The notes beneath the pieces were generated by a model. It had not been told where the DNA came from. It ran no database searches and saw nothing but the letters and a program-made list of their open reading frames with translations. Below are positions 1-5,380 of a stretch of 5,787 nt of DNA, piece after piece. The position numbers and the translations under genes were made by a program. Origin of the DNA: Clostridiales bacterium (lineage in GTDB: Bacteria; Bacillota; Clostridia; Oscillospirales; QAMX01); NCBI GenBank assembly GCA_016285815.1, contig JAEERN010000134.1, positions 1-5,787 of the forward strand, written 5' to 3'. How positions within the stretch are numbered: position 1 is the stretch's first letter; the number at the start of each line of letters is the position of its first letter.

Positions 1-36
1 CCGGATTCTGCCTGCCCGCATGGGTGGAATACGTCG

Positions 37-65
37 AAAAAGGACTTGCTTTCGCAAGTCCTTTT
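37..65 (-). terminator. Intrinsic terminator of the serine tRNA operon
   Basis: A perfect 12-bp inverted repeat pairs 38-49 with 54-65 around a four-base loop that reads GAAA on the minus strand, a stable GNRA-type loop. On that strand the stem ends in a run of five T (41 to 37). It begins only six bases past the discriminator base of the second tRNA, so it is well placed to end the tRNA transcript. Nothing recognisable lies in bases 1-36. Confidence 0.9.
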
Positions 66-70
66 CCTGT

Positions 71-157
71 CGGAGAAGGAGGGGATCGAACCCTCGCCAG
101 AGATAACCCTGCTAACGGTTTAGCAAACCGTCCCCTTAACCGCTTGGGTACTTCTCC
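71..157 (-). tRNA. tRNA-Ser (anticodon GCU)
   Basis: The minus strand folds into a complete class II tRNA. The 7-bp acceptor stem is GGAGAAG with CTTCTCC, the D arm is closed by CCC/GGG, the anticodon stem is ACGGT/ACCGT around the loop TTGCTAA, and the T arm is GAGGG-TTCGATC-CCCTC. The long variable arm, with a stem near CAGGG/CTCTG, and the discriminator G are serine hallmarks. Anticodon GCU reads AGC and AGU codons. The bases after the discriminator are ACA, so the CCA end is not encoded and must be added by a nucleotidyltransferase. It is the second tRNA of a two-gene unit, 43 bases after tRNA-Ser(UGA). Confidence 0.97.
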
Positions 158-200
158 AAATCCGTTGCGCTATATCAAAACTGTTCGTTTTTGTCTTTCG

Positions 201-284
201 CGGAGAGAGTGGGATTCGAACCCACGGCTCTTTCGAGTCACCGGTTTTCAAGACCGGCTCCTTAAACCGCTCGGACATCTCTCC
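201..284 (-). tRNA. tRNA-Ser (anticodon UGA)
   Basis: Minus-strand class II tRNA. The acceptor stem is GGAGAGA/TCTCTCC, the D arm TCC/GGA, the anticodon stem CCGGT/ACCGG around the loop CTTGAAA, the variable arm has CTC-GAAA-GAG, and the T arm is GTGGG-TTCGAAT-CCCAC. The discriminator is G, as expected for serine. The UGA anticodon reads UCA and, when its wobble base is modified, other UCN codons. No CCA is encoded (CGA follows). It is the promoter-proximal gene of the pair, starting about 11 bases after the predicted transcription start; the spacer at 158-200 shows no other feature. Confidence 0.97.
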
Positions 285-301
285 ATCAGCCGGTAGCTAA
301 G

Positions 302-330
302 ATTATAGCATACGCGTCCGGCCTTGTCAA
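302..330 (-). promoter_or_regulatory. Consensus extended -10 promoter of the tRNA-Ser operon
   Basis: On the minus strand the -35 box TTGACA (330-325) and the -10 box TATAAT (307-302) both match the housekeeping sigma consensus perfectly, with an optimal 17-base spacer. TGC directly before the -10 box gives an extended -10 (TGn). A run of seven A (340 to 334 on the minus strand) sits just upstream of the -35 box and may act as an UP element. Predicted start is near 295, about 11 bases before the first tRNA. This is the strongest promoter in the window. Confidence 0.93.
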
Positions 331-385
331 CCGTTTTTTTGCGGCGGCGGCGTTTTTCGTCCCCCTCCGCCTTTGTGCGGCGGCA

Positions 386-501
386 GGCCGGTCCGGCCGG
401 TCCCGCGGGCGGCCGGGACCTTCTTTTGCGCGCTTCTTCGCGGCGCGCCTCCCCCGCCGGGGGGCGCCCGCCCGAAAAGGGCCGGTCCCGCGGGACCGGC
501 C
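386..501. repeat. GGCCGGTCC word repeats in GC-rich spacer
   Basis: The spacer between the GH4 stop codon and the tRNA promoter (331-530) has no convincing gene. It holds the 9-base word GGCCGGTCC twice in tandem (386-394, 395-403), a third copy at 480-488 and an inverted copy at 493-501. A longer 15-base word, GGCCGGTCCCGCGGG, occurs at 395-409 and again at 480-494. A 7-bp dyad (399-405 with 414-420) is followed on the plus strand by a T-rich stretch, and further GC dyads lie at 428-448 and 445-467. The copy at 480-501 is part of the GH4 terminator; the others may be decayed terminator copies or a dispersed palindromic element. Confidence 0.55.
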
Positions 502-505
502 CTTT
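475..505 (-). terminator. Palindromic intrinsic terminator of the GH4 gene
   Basis: Bases 476-505 form a perfect 30-bp palindrome centred between 490 and 491, giving a very GC-rich stem of about 13 bp. On the minus strand it lies 25 bases past the GH4 stop and ends in four T (478 to 475). The short T tract is modest, but stem and position make termination likely. On the plus strand the tail is only TTTCTTC, and no plus-strand gene leads into it. Confidence 0.8.
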
Positions 506-530
506 CTTCGCGTTTTTCGCCGTCCGGTTT

Positions 531-1811
531 TCAGCGCACCGCCTTGATATAGGCGCGGTTCAGCTCGAACAGCTCGTCGTTGATGGCCTCCGCCGCGGCG
601 GTGCTGTTGATGGTCGGATCGCACAGCAGCGCCTGAAGCGCCAGCTCCTTCGAGCCCTTGACCGCGGCCAGCACGCTGAGCCGCTGGGCCGAGACCTGCT
701 GGTTCAGCAGACCGATGACGCCGTCCGGCAGCCCGTCCACCACGGTGCGGTGCACGCCGCCGCCGTCCACCACCACGGGGACCTCGACGGCCACGTCCTC
801 CGGCAGCTGGGGGATGGCGCCGCGGTTGTACACGATACAGGCCGGCAGCCGCCGCCGCTCGTTGTACCAGATGGAGACGATGGCGTCCACGGCGTGCTCG
901 CCGGAGGGGCGAAGCCAGTCCTCGCCCAGCGGACGGCGGCCCTCGATGATGTCCGCGATGCGCTCGCGCTGGATCACGCGGTCCTTGGCGTCCCCGTCGA
1001 AGTTATAGCCGTGCTCGCCGGCCTCGTAGCCATAGGCCATGTATTCGCCCAGATGGTCGTCCGAACAGGTGGGCCACAGGCCGAAGGCGTGGAACATCTT
1101 GCGGGTGAAGGGGCGGAAGGCCGGATCATAGGCCGCCTCGGCCGCACGAAGGGCGGGATAGAGGTCCTCGCCCGTGGCGGGGTCGCGGACGTCCGTCAGC
1201 CACTGGAAGTGGTTCATGCCGCCGCCGATGACGTCCACGTCCTTCGCGTCTCTGCCCAGGATGCGGGCGACGTCGTGCCGCGCCATGTAGATGCCGTGGC
1301 AGAAGCCGACGCATTTGACGTTGGTGTACTTGTTCACGCCCAGCACCAGACGGGATTCCGGGTTGGAAAAGTTCAAAAACCACGCGTCCGGGCAAAGCTC
1401 TTCGATGTCCGCGCAGATCTCCAGCACCAGCGGCAACGTCCGCATGGTGAAGTACAGCGCGCCGGGGCCGCCGTTCTCGCCGAGGCAGTGGCGGATGCCG
1501 TACTTTTTGGGCACGTTGAAATCGTGGCGCCACAGCTCGCACCGCTCGATGGCCAGGCTGGATACGATGAAGTTCGCGCCGGGCAGAGCCTCGCGGCGGT
1601 CCTCCGTGGCGTGCAGCTCGACGCCGTGCCCGGTGACCTCGTTGAACACCTTGGCCAGCGCGAACATGCGGTCCAGGTTCTCGCGGTCGATGTCCACCAG
1701 CCACAGCTCGCACCCCGCCAGCCGCGGCGCGGTAAAGATGTCGCGGAAGGTGGCGGTCCCGAAGGACATGCTTCCCGCCCCGATAAAGACGATCTTGGGG
1801 GCTTTTTTCAT
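531..1811 (-). CDS. Family GH4 NAD- and Mn-dependent glycosidase (CHGI type)
   Basis: Encodes a cytoplasmic glycoside hydrolase family 4 enzyme of 426 aa, a normal family length. GH4 enzymes cleave glycosides by an NAD+-assisted oxidation-elimination route with a divalent metal. The N-terminal Rossmann motif IGAGS is at residues 10-14, followed by LVDID at 38-42; NPES is at 150-153; the metal ligands are probably Cys171 (in GFCHGI) and His201 (in GGGMNHF). The C-terminal half has the family's NRGAIPQLPEDVAVEVP stretch. The four-residue signature CHGI resembles the CHGx group described for alpha-glucuronidases and related uronidases, rather than CHSV alpha-galactosidases or the CDMP/CNVP phospho-glycosidases, so a uronic acid alpha-glycoside is a plausible substrate (inference). 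ATG at 1811 gives MKKAPKIVFIGAGS, a typical start; an in-frame GTG at 1823 would add four residues. It appears to be transcribed alone, from its own promoter to its own terminator. Confidence 0.92.
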   Translation of the reverse strand: MKKAPKIVFIGAGSMSFGTATFRDIFTAPRLAGCELWLVDIDRENLDRMFALAKVFNEVTGHGVELHATEDRREALPGANFIVSSLAIERCELWRHDFNVPKKYGIRHCLGENGGPGALYFTMRTLPLVLEICADIEELCPDAWFLNFSNPESRLVLGVNKYTNVKCVGFCHGIYMARHDVARILGRDAKDVDVIGGGMNHFQWLTDVRDPATGEDLYPALRAAEAAYDPAFRPFTRKMFHAFGLWPTCSDDHLGEYMAYGYEAGEHGYNFDGDAKDRVIQRERIADIIEGRRPLGEDWLRPSGEHAVDAIVSIWYNERRRLPACIVYNRGAIPQLPEDVAVEVPVVVDGGGVHRTVVDGLPDGVIGLLNQQVSAQRLSVLAAVKGSKELALQALLCDPTINSTAAAEAINDELFELNRAYIKAVR

Positions 1812-1822
1812 GGTCTGACACA

Positions 1823-1834
1823 CTCCGTTTCCTC
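1823..1834 (-). promoter_or_regulatory. Two SD candidates that leave the GH4 start ambiguous
   Basis: On the minus strand GAGG (1834-1831) lies 7 bases before the GTG at 1823, while GGAG (1826-1823) lies 11 bases before the ATG at 1811 and overlaps the GTG. Spacing favours GTG; codon type and the usual GH4 N-terminus favour ATG. The choice changes only four residues. Confidence 0.6.
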
Positions 1835-1854
1835 AAAATGGTTTCCCTGCCTGC

Positions 1855-1883
1855 AGTATACTACATCCCGCGGGGAATGGCAA
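1855..1883 (-). promoter_or_regulatory. Promoter of the GH4 gene
   Basis: On the minus strand TTGCCA (1883-1878) and TATACT (1860-1855) are separated by exactly 17 bases. Predicted start is near 1848, giving a leader of about 37 bases to the ATG at 1811. The spacer contains the perfect 8-bp dyad CCCGCGGG (1867-1874), a possible operator, though such a short GC palindrome can occur by chance here. I see no clear cre site. TATACT lies in a symmetric AGTATACT, but the opposite strand lacks a matching -35 box. Confidence 0.8.
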
Positions 1884-1903
1884 GGGCAGGCGACCGGTAT
1901 TCG

Positions 1904-1967
1904 CCGGTTTTGTCGATTTTCCAAACAAAACCGGGGCCGTCCGGCAAGGACCCGCGCCGGACGGCCC
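1904..1967. repeat. Two abutting perfect inverted repeats
   Basis: Dyad A pairs 1904-1913 with 1925-1934 (10 bp, 11-base loop). Dyad B pairs 1934-1945 with 1956-1967 (12 bp, 10-base loop) and shares base 1934 with A. They lie between the divergent GH4 and pfkA promoters, upstream of both. On the minus strand dyad B is followed by CGGTTTTGTTT, loosely terminator-like, although no minus-strand gene leads into it. They could be regulator binding sites, terminators for stray transcripts, or part of an untranslated RNA. No gene is visible in this region. Confidence 0.6.
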
Positions 1968-1994
1968 GTGCGCCGCCTTCCCGTCCCGCTCCGG

Positions 1995-2024
1995 CGCGCG
2001 TCTCCCCTTCCGCGCGACATTTTT
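1995..2024 (+). other. Possible weak terminator or dyad upstream of the pfkA promoter
   Basis: CGCGCG at 1995-2000 can pair with CGCGCG at 2011-2016 across a 10-base pyrimidine-rich loop, followed by ACATTTTT ending at 2024. It resembles a weak plus-strand terminator placed 23 bases before the pfkA -35 box, as if to insulate it. The short, low-complexity stem makes this tentative. Confidence 0.3.
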
Positions 2025-2047
2025 CCGGGTTTTGCGCTCTTCCGCTC

Positions 2048-2076
2048 TTGCCGTTTCGCGCCGGATAGAGTATAAT
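2048..2076 (+). promoter_or_regulatory. Promoter of the pfkA operon
   Basis: TTGCCG (2048-2053) and a perfect TATAAT (2071-2076) are 17 bases apart. Predicted start is near 2083, so the pfkA leader is about 65 bases; within it CGCGC (2100-2104) can pair with GCGCG (2115-2119). AT-rich sequence around the -10 box (2070-2085) stands out from the GC-rich surroundings. No other promoter as good as this was found between here and the right edge. Confidence 0.88.
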
Positions 2077-2130
2077 ATAGAATAGTGTAGTATGTAGATC
2101 GCGCGTCGCTCGCGGCGCGGCTGTTCTCTG

Positions 2131-2137
2131 AAGGGAG
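2131..2137 (+). promoter_or_regulatory. Ribosome binding site of pfkA
   Basis: AAGGGAG ends 11 bases before the ATG at 2149. The spacing is slightly long, but no other in-frame start fits the conserved PFK N-terminus as well. Confidence 0.75.
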
Positions 2138-2148
2138 CGTTCCAAGAT

Positions 2149-3129
2149 ATGACATCGGAAAAGAAACCCAGACGCATCGGCGTCCTCACCAGCGGCGGAG
2201 ACGCGCCGGGCATGAACGCGGCGGTCCGCTCCGTGGTCCGGACCTGCATCCAGTACGGCGTGACGCCCATCGGCGTCTACCGCGGCTATAACGGCCTGAT
2301 CAACGGGGACATGGAAGAGCTGAACGCCCGCTCGGTCAACGGCATCACCTCCAAGGGAGGCACCATGCTCTACACCGCCCGCTGTCCCGAGTTCGCCACG
2401 CCCGAGGGCCTGCGGCGCGCCGTGGACACCTGCCGTTACAAGGGCATCGACGGTCTCATCGCCATCGGCGGCGACGGCACCTTCCGCGGGGCCCGGGATC
2501 TGGCCGAGCACGGCATCCCCACCGTCGGCATCCCCGGCACCATCGACAACGACATCTCCTGTTCCCACTATTCCATCGGCTTCGACACGGCGGCCAACAC
2601 CGCCGTGGAGTGCATCGACAGGCTGGCCGACACCATGCAGTCCCACGAGCGCTGCTCCGTGGTCGAGGTCATGGGCCGCGGCGCGGGCCATCTGGCCCTT
2701 TACGTGGGCCTCGCCGTGGGCGCGACGGCCATCATCACGCCGGAGCAGCCCTTCAACTTCGAGACCGACGTCGCGGAAAAGATCCGCGAGGGAAAATACC
2801 ACGGAAAGCACCATTTCCTGATCATCGTCGCCGAAGGCACCGGCAAGACCGACGAGATCGCCGAGCGCATCCGCGAGAGCACCGGCCTCGAGACCCGCGT
2901 CACCATCATCGGCCACATCCAGCGCGGAGGAAGCCCCTCTGCCCGAGACCGCGTCATGGCCAGCCGCATGGGCCACTATGCGGTGCTGCGTCTGCTGGAG
3001 GGCGACGGCAACATCGTGGTGGTATACCGCAACTCGCAGATCATGCACCTGCCCATCACCGAGGCCCTGTCCATGAAAAAGGATCTGGACGCGTATATGT
3101 ACCGCGTCGCCGCCGAGATCGGCATCTGA
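2149..3129 (+). CDS. pfkA: ATP-dependent 6-phosphofructokinase
   Basis: Catalyses the committed step of glycolysis: fructose 6-phosphate plus ATP to fructose 1,6-bisphosphate, in the cytoplasm, normally as a homotetramer. The 326 aa match the usual 319-325. Visible motifs are GGDAPGMNA (16-24), Arg78 in YTARCPEF, GGDG (107-110), PGTIDND with the catalytic base Asp133 (129-135), MGR (175-177), Glu229, and ETRVTIIGHIQRGGSP (248-263) with Arg250, His256 and Arg259. Gly110 and Gly130 fall where ATP-dependent enzymes have Gly and pyrophosphate-dependent ones have Asp and Lys, so ATP is the expected donor. By hand alignment to E. coli PfkA, several allosteric-site residues differ (Ala60, Ala160, Thr193, His218), so classical ADP/PEP control may be altered. 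First gene of the plus-strand operon; the next ATG is four bases after its stop. Confidence 0.97.
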   Translation: MTSEKKPRRIGVLTSGGDAPGMNAAVRSVVRTCIQYGVTPIGVYRGYNGLINGDMEELNARSVNGITSKGGTMLYTARCPEFATPEGLRRAVDTCRYKGIDGLIAIGGDGTFRGARDLAEHGIPTVGIPGTIDNDISCSHYSIGFDTAANTAVECIDRLADTMQSHERCSVVEVMGRGAGHLALYVGLAVGATAIITPEQPFNFETDVAEKIREGKYHGKHHFLIIVAEGTGKTDEIAERIRESTGLETRVTIIGHIQRGGSPSARDRVMASRMGHYAVLRLLEGDGNIVVVYRNSQIMHLPITEALSMKKDLDAYMYRVAAEIGI

Positions 3130-3133
3130 CGCC

Positions 3134-4111
3134 ATGCGAGCCTCCTCCCGGGCCGTCCGGGCGGCGCGCTGGATCGCCGCCGCCGCGGCGGCGGCGATCG
3201 TGCTGTTCTGGCTGGCCCCGCTGGCCGTGGTCCCGGCCGCTCTCTGCCGCCGGGTGGACTACGGCCCGGTCGAAGCACCGGACGTGCCCTGCCGGCCTCT
3301 CTCTCTGACCACTTCGGACGGAGAGCTCCTCTCCGCCCTGCTGGTCCCCGCCGCCGGAGCGGGGCCGGAGACGGCCGGGGACGCGGACGCCCCGCCGGAT
3401 CTTTTCGGCACGGAGCGCTCTCTGATCCTGCTGACCGGGGTGGACGGCCCGCCGGTGTCTCTCTTCCTGCCGCTGGCCGGGCTGCTGGCCGACCGGGGCG
3501 TGACCACGCTGCTGCTGGAGGTCCGCGCCCACGGCGCAAGCTCCGGCGACCGTCTCGGCATGGGCTACGACGAGGTGGAGGACGTCCGGGCGGCCTGGGC
3601 CTGTCTGGACGAGGCCTCCGGCGGCGCCGACGTGTACGTCATGGGCTTTTCCATGGGCGGCGCGGCGGCGGTCAACGCCTTCGGCCGGATCGACGGGCTG
3701 GACGGGCTGGTCGCCGTCTCGGCCTACGCCTCGTTCGACGGCCTCATCCTGGAAAAAGCCGAGGCCATGGGCGTTCCGGGCTTTCTGCGCGCCCTGCACC
3801 GGCCGCTGATCCTCGCCTCGCTCCGCGCTCTCTACGGCGTCGAGGCCGTGCGGGATCTGCGCCCGGAGGTCCAGATCGCCGCCGCGGGGGACCGTCCCGT
3901 GCTGCTCATGGCCGCGGCCGACGATCCGGTGGTCCCGGTCTCCGACACCGAGGCCCTGGCCGCGGCCTGTCCCGCCGCCCGGGTCTGGATCCGGCCGGGC
4001 GAGGACCATCTGGTCTTTCAAAACAACGATCCGCTGTCGATCCCGGCCGACGTCGAGTTCTGCGCCGTCCTGACCGATTTCCTGTGCGCCGGCGTCTCCG
4101 GCGAAAACTGA
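3134..4111 (+). CDS. Membrane-anchored alpha/beta hydrolase
   Basis: 325 aa serine hydrolase-type protein. A basic N-terminus is followed by a hydrophobic segment at about 13-38, probably a signal anchor or uncleaved signal, which would put the catalytic domain outside the membrane. The alpha/beta hydrolase fold starts near residue 95 (SLILLTG). The nucleophile elbow is GFSMGG with Ser173; Asp264 in AADDPVVP and His292 in GEDHLVF complete a plausible Ser-Asp-His triad. The stretch EVRAHGASSGD (129-139) is typical of the strand before the elbow in this superfamily. The substrate cannot be told; an esterase, thioesterase or peptidase role is possible. The start lies four bases after the pfkA stop without a good SD, which suggests translational coupling. 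A perfect 28-bp palindrome encodes part of the membrane segment. Short loop 73-93 is rich in Ala, Gly, Pro and Asp. Confidence 0.85.
   Translation: MRASSRAVRAARWIAAAAAAAIVLFWLAPLAVVPAALCRRVDYGPVEAPDVPCRPLSLTTSDGELLSALLVPAAGAGPETAGDADAPPDLFGTERSLILLTGVDGPPVSLFLPLAGLLADRGVTTLLLEVRAHGASSGDRLGMGYDEVEDVRAAWACLDEASGGADVYVMGFSMGGAAAVNAFGRIDGLDGLVAVSAYASFDGLILEKAEAMGVPGFLRALHRPLILASLRALYGVEAVRDLRPEVQIAAAGDRPVLLMAAADDPVVPVSDTEALAAACPAARVWIRPGEDHLVFQNNDPLSIPADVEFCAVLTDFLCAGVSGEN
3172..3199. repeat. Perfect 28-bp palindrome inside the hydrolase gene
   Basis: Bases 3172-3185 are the exact reverse complement of 3186-3199: GATC followed by GCC-type triplets, mirrored. It begins 38 bases after the hydrolase ATG and encodes the Ala-rich start of its membrane segment. 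In RNA it would form a stem of about 12 bp with a tiny loop and no following T run, so it looks like a pause, stability or translation-slowing element rather than a terminator, or a by-product of Ala codon runs. Confidence 0.75.
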
Positions 4112-4135
4112 TCCCCCGCCCCACGCCTTTGAGAG

Positions 4136-4142
4136 AAAGGAG
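4136..4142 (+). promoter_or_regulatory. Ribosome binding site that decides the lipoprotein start
   Basis: AAAGGAG ends two bases before an ATG at 4145 but eight bases before a second in-frame ATG at 4151. Only the second has workable spacing, so 4151 is taken as the start; it yields MSIRRN before the hydrophobic signal. Confidence 0.8.
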
Positions 4143-4150
4143 CCATGCCG

Positions 4151-5380
4151 ATGTCTATCAGACGAAACCTCGCGGCCCTCGCCGCCCTTCTGACCCTTTC
4201 CGCGGCGGTGCTGGCCGCCTGCGGCGGGACGGAGCCCGAGGCCACCGCCTCCTCCGAGCCCACCTCCGCCCCGGTCACCGCGCCGATCACTCTGCCGCCC
4301 CAGACCGGCGTTCCGTCCGGGCCGTCCTCCGACACCGCCGCCGTGACTTCGGACACCGGACCGGTCACCGGGCCTGCGACCTCCGGGACGACCCCGGCGC
4401 CGGAGACCACGGAGACCACGCCCCCCGTCTCGGAGAGCGAAAGCTCTTCCGACGGAACAGGCGAGACCTCCGGTCCCGCGGCGGACCCCGTCCCGCTGCG
4501 CTTCGAGCTGGATCCCTACGACGTCAGCTCCGACGCGGTCCAGCTCTGCGGCGAGGGGTTCCTCGCGGTCTGGCGCGGCCTGGCGGACGCCTATCTGGCC
4601 TATGAGACGGAGTGCTACTGCCCCGACGAGCAGACCTTTTCGGCGCTGATGACCCTGATCCCCTCGTGTATGCCCTATTTCAGCGCGGACGCCGTGCTGA
4701 CCTACGAGTCCTTCGACGCCGAGGCCCAGACCGTCACCATCTACTACACCTCCGCCTCCAAAGAAGAACACGATGCGGCCTACAGCCGCTTCTGCGCCGC
4801 GGCGGCGAGCTTCGTCGAGGGCTGTGTCTACGAGGGCGACAGCGACTTCGCCGCCGCGGTCTCCGTCTACCGCAGCTTTTCCTCCTCCGTGCGGTACGAT
4901 CTGAACGCGGAGGACGTTTCGCCCTATACCGCGCTCACCGCACGCACCGGCATCAGCGAGAGCTTCGCCGCCGCCTATGCCTATCTGCTGCGTCAGGTGG
5001 GCGTGGACGCCAACCTCTGCGGCGGCCTGTCCCGCGACCGGTCCACCGTCCACGTCTGGACGGTGATGCGGCTGGGCGGAAAGTGGTATTACGCCGACCC
5101 CACCTATGAAAACGGCGAGACCGCCGGGGCCGGCCTGTCCTATTTCGGCACCAACGACGCCGAGCGCGCCGAGGCCGGCTACGATCCCAGCCAGTTCAGC
5201 GTCGGCGCCATGGGCGCCGTCTGGGCCTCGTCGCTGGACGTGACCGGAACGGAGTTCGCCCCGCTGAGGGGCTGCTCCTCCTTCGAACTGGACCGCGCGG
5301 CGGGGACCATCCGCTTCTCCGCGGGAGACGCCGTCCCCCAGACCGCGCTGCTGACCTATTTCCCGGGAGGCGCCTCGTGA
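4151..5380 (+). CDS. Lipoprotein with transglutaminase-like domain, nucleophile Cys replaced by Ser
   Basis: 409 aa secreted lipoprotein. A type II signal peptide (basic SIRRN, hydrophobic core, lipobox LAAC) predicts lipid attachment at Cys24. Residues 25-113 form a low-complexity Thr/Pro/Ser-rich linker. A helical-looking middle region (about 116-245) precedes a transglutaminase-like core: TGISESFAAAYAYLLRQVGVD at about 266-286, HVW with His301, and KWYYADPTYE with Asp316. In active members the first block reads G-x-C-x-G/S-Y/F-A, but here Ser269 stands at the Cys position while His and Asp of the triad are kept. It may be catalytically dead or an altered hydrolase, binding peptide or polysaccharide at the cell surface (inference). 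The region after 320 is unassigned. No terminator separates it from the hydrolase 39 bases upstream, and its stop overlaps the ribokinase start. Confidence 0.85.
   Translation: MSIRRNLAALAALLTLSAAVLAACGGTEPEATASSEPTSAPVTAPITLPPQTGVPSGPSSDTAAVTSDTGPVTGPATSGTTPAPETTETTPPVSESESSSDGTGETSGPAADPVPLRFELDPYDVSSDAVQLCGEGFLAVWRGLADAYLAYETECYCPDEQTFSALMTLIPSCMPYFSADAVLTYESFDAEAQTVTIYYTSASKEEHDAAYSRFCAAAASFVEGCVYEGDSDFAAAVSVYRSFSSSVRYDLNAEDVSPYTALTARTGISESFAAAYAYLLRQVGVDANLCGGLSRDRSTVHVWTVMRLGGKWYYADPTYENGETAGAGLSYFGTNDAERAEAGYDPSQFSVGAMGAVWASSLDVTGTEFAPLRGCSSFELDRAAGTIRFSAGDAVPQTALLTYFPGGAS
5365..5370 (+). promoter_or_regulatory. Ribosome binding site of rbsK
   Basis: GGGAGG lies inside the end of the lipoprotein gene, six bases before the GTG at 5377. 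This ideal spacing supports the GTG start and the four-base overlap. Confidence 0.85.

Noticed and set aside
24..296. 90-codon plus-strand frame over the tRNA genes
   Set aside because: It lies over two complete minus-strand tRNA genes and their terminator; the translation is only the tRNA sequence read antisense.
399..426. Plus-strand terminator (dyad followed by TTCTTTT)
   Set aside because: No plus-strand gene or promoter leads into it, the stem is only 7 bp, and it sits in a spacer full of GC dyads.
1857..1862. Plus-strand -10 box TATACT
   Set aside because: It arises from the palindromic AGTATACT of the GH4 promoter; no -35-like hexamer lies 16-18 bases upstream on the plus strand.
324..2075. 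583-codon open frame on the plus strand across the GH4 gene
   Set aside because: It is antisense to a clear GH4 gene, has low-complexity Arg/Ala/Val/His-rich translation and no recognisable domain; long antisense frames are common in GC-rich DNA.
1861..3135. 424-codon minus-strand frame over pfkA
   Set aside because: Shadow of pfkA; the translation is Asp/Gly/Ala/His-rich without motifs and it crosses the intergenic promoter region.
4145..4150. Upstream ATG as lipoprotein start
   Set aside because: Only two bases from the SD AAAGGAG, too close for initiation; the in-frame ATG at 4151 has eight.
3056..5053. 665-codon minus-strand frame over the hydrolase and lipoprotein genes
   Set aside because: Very Gly/Arg/Asp-rich antisense translation with no domain, while the plus strand has motif-bearing genes with SD sites.
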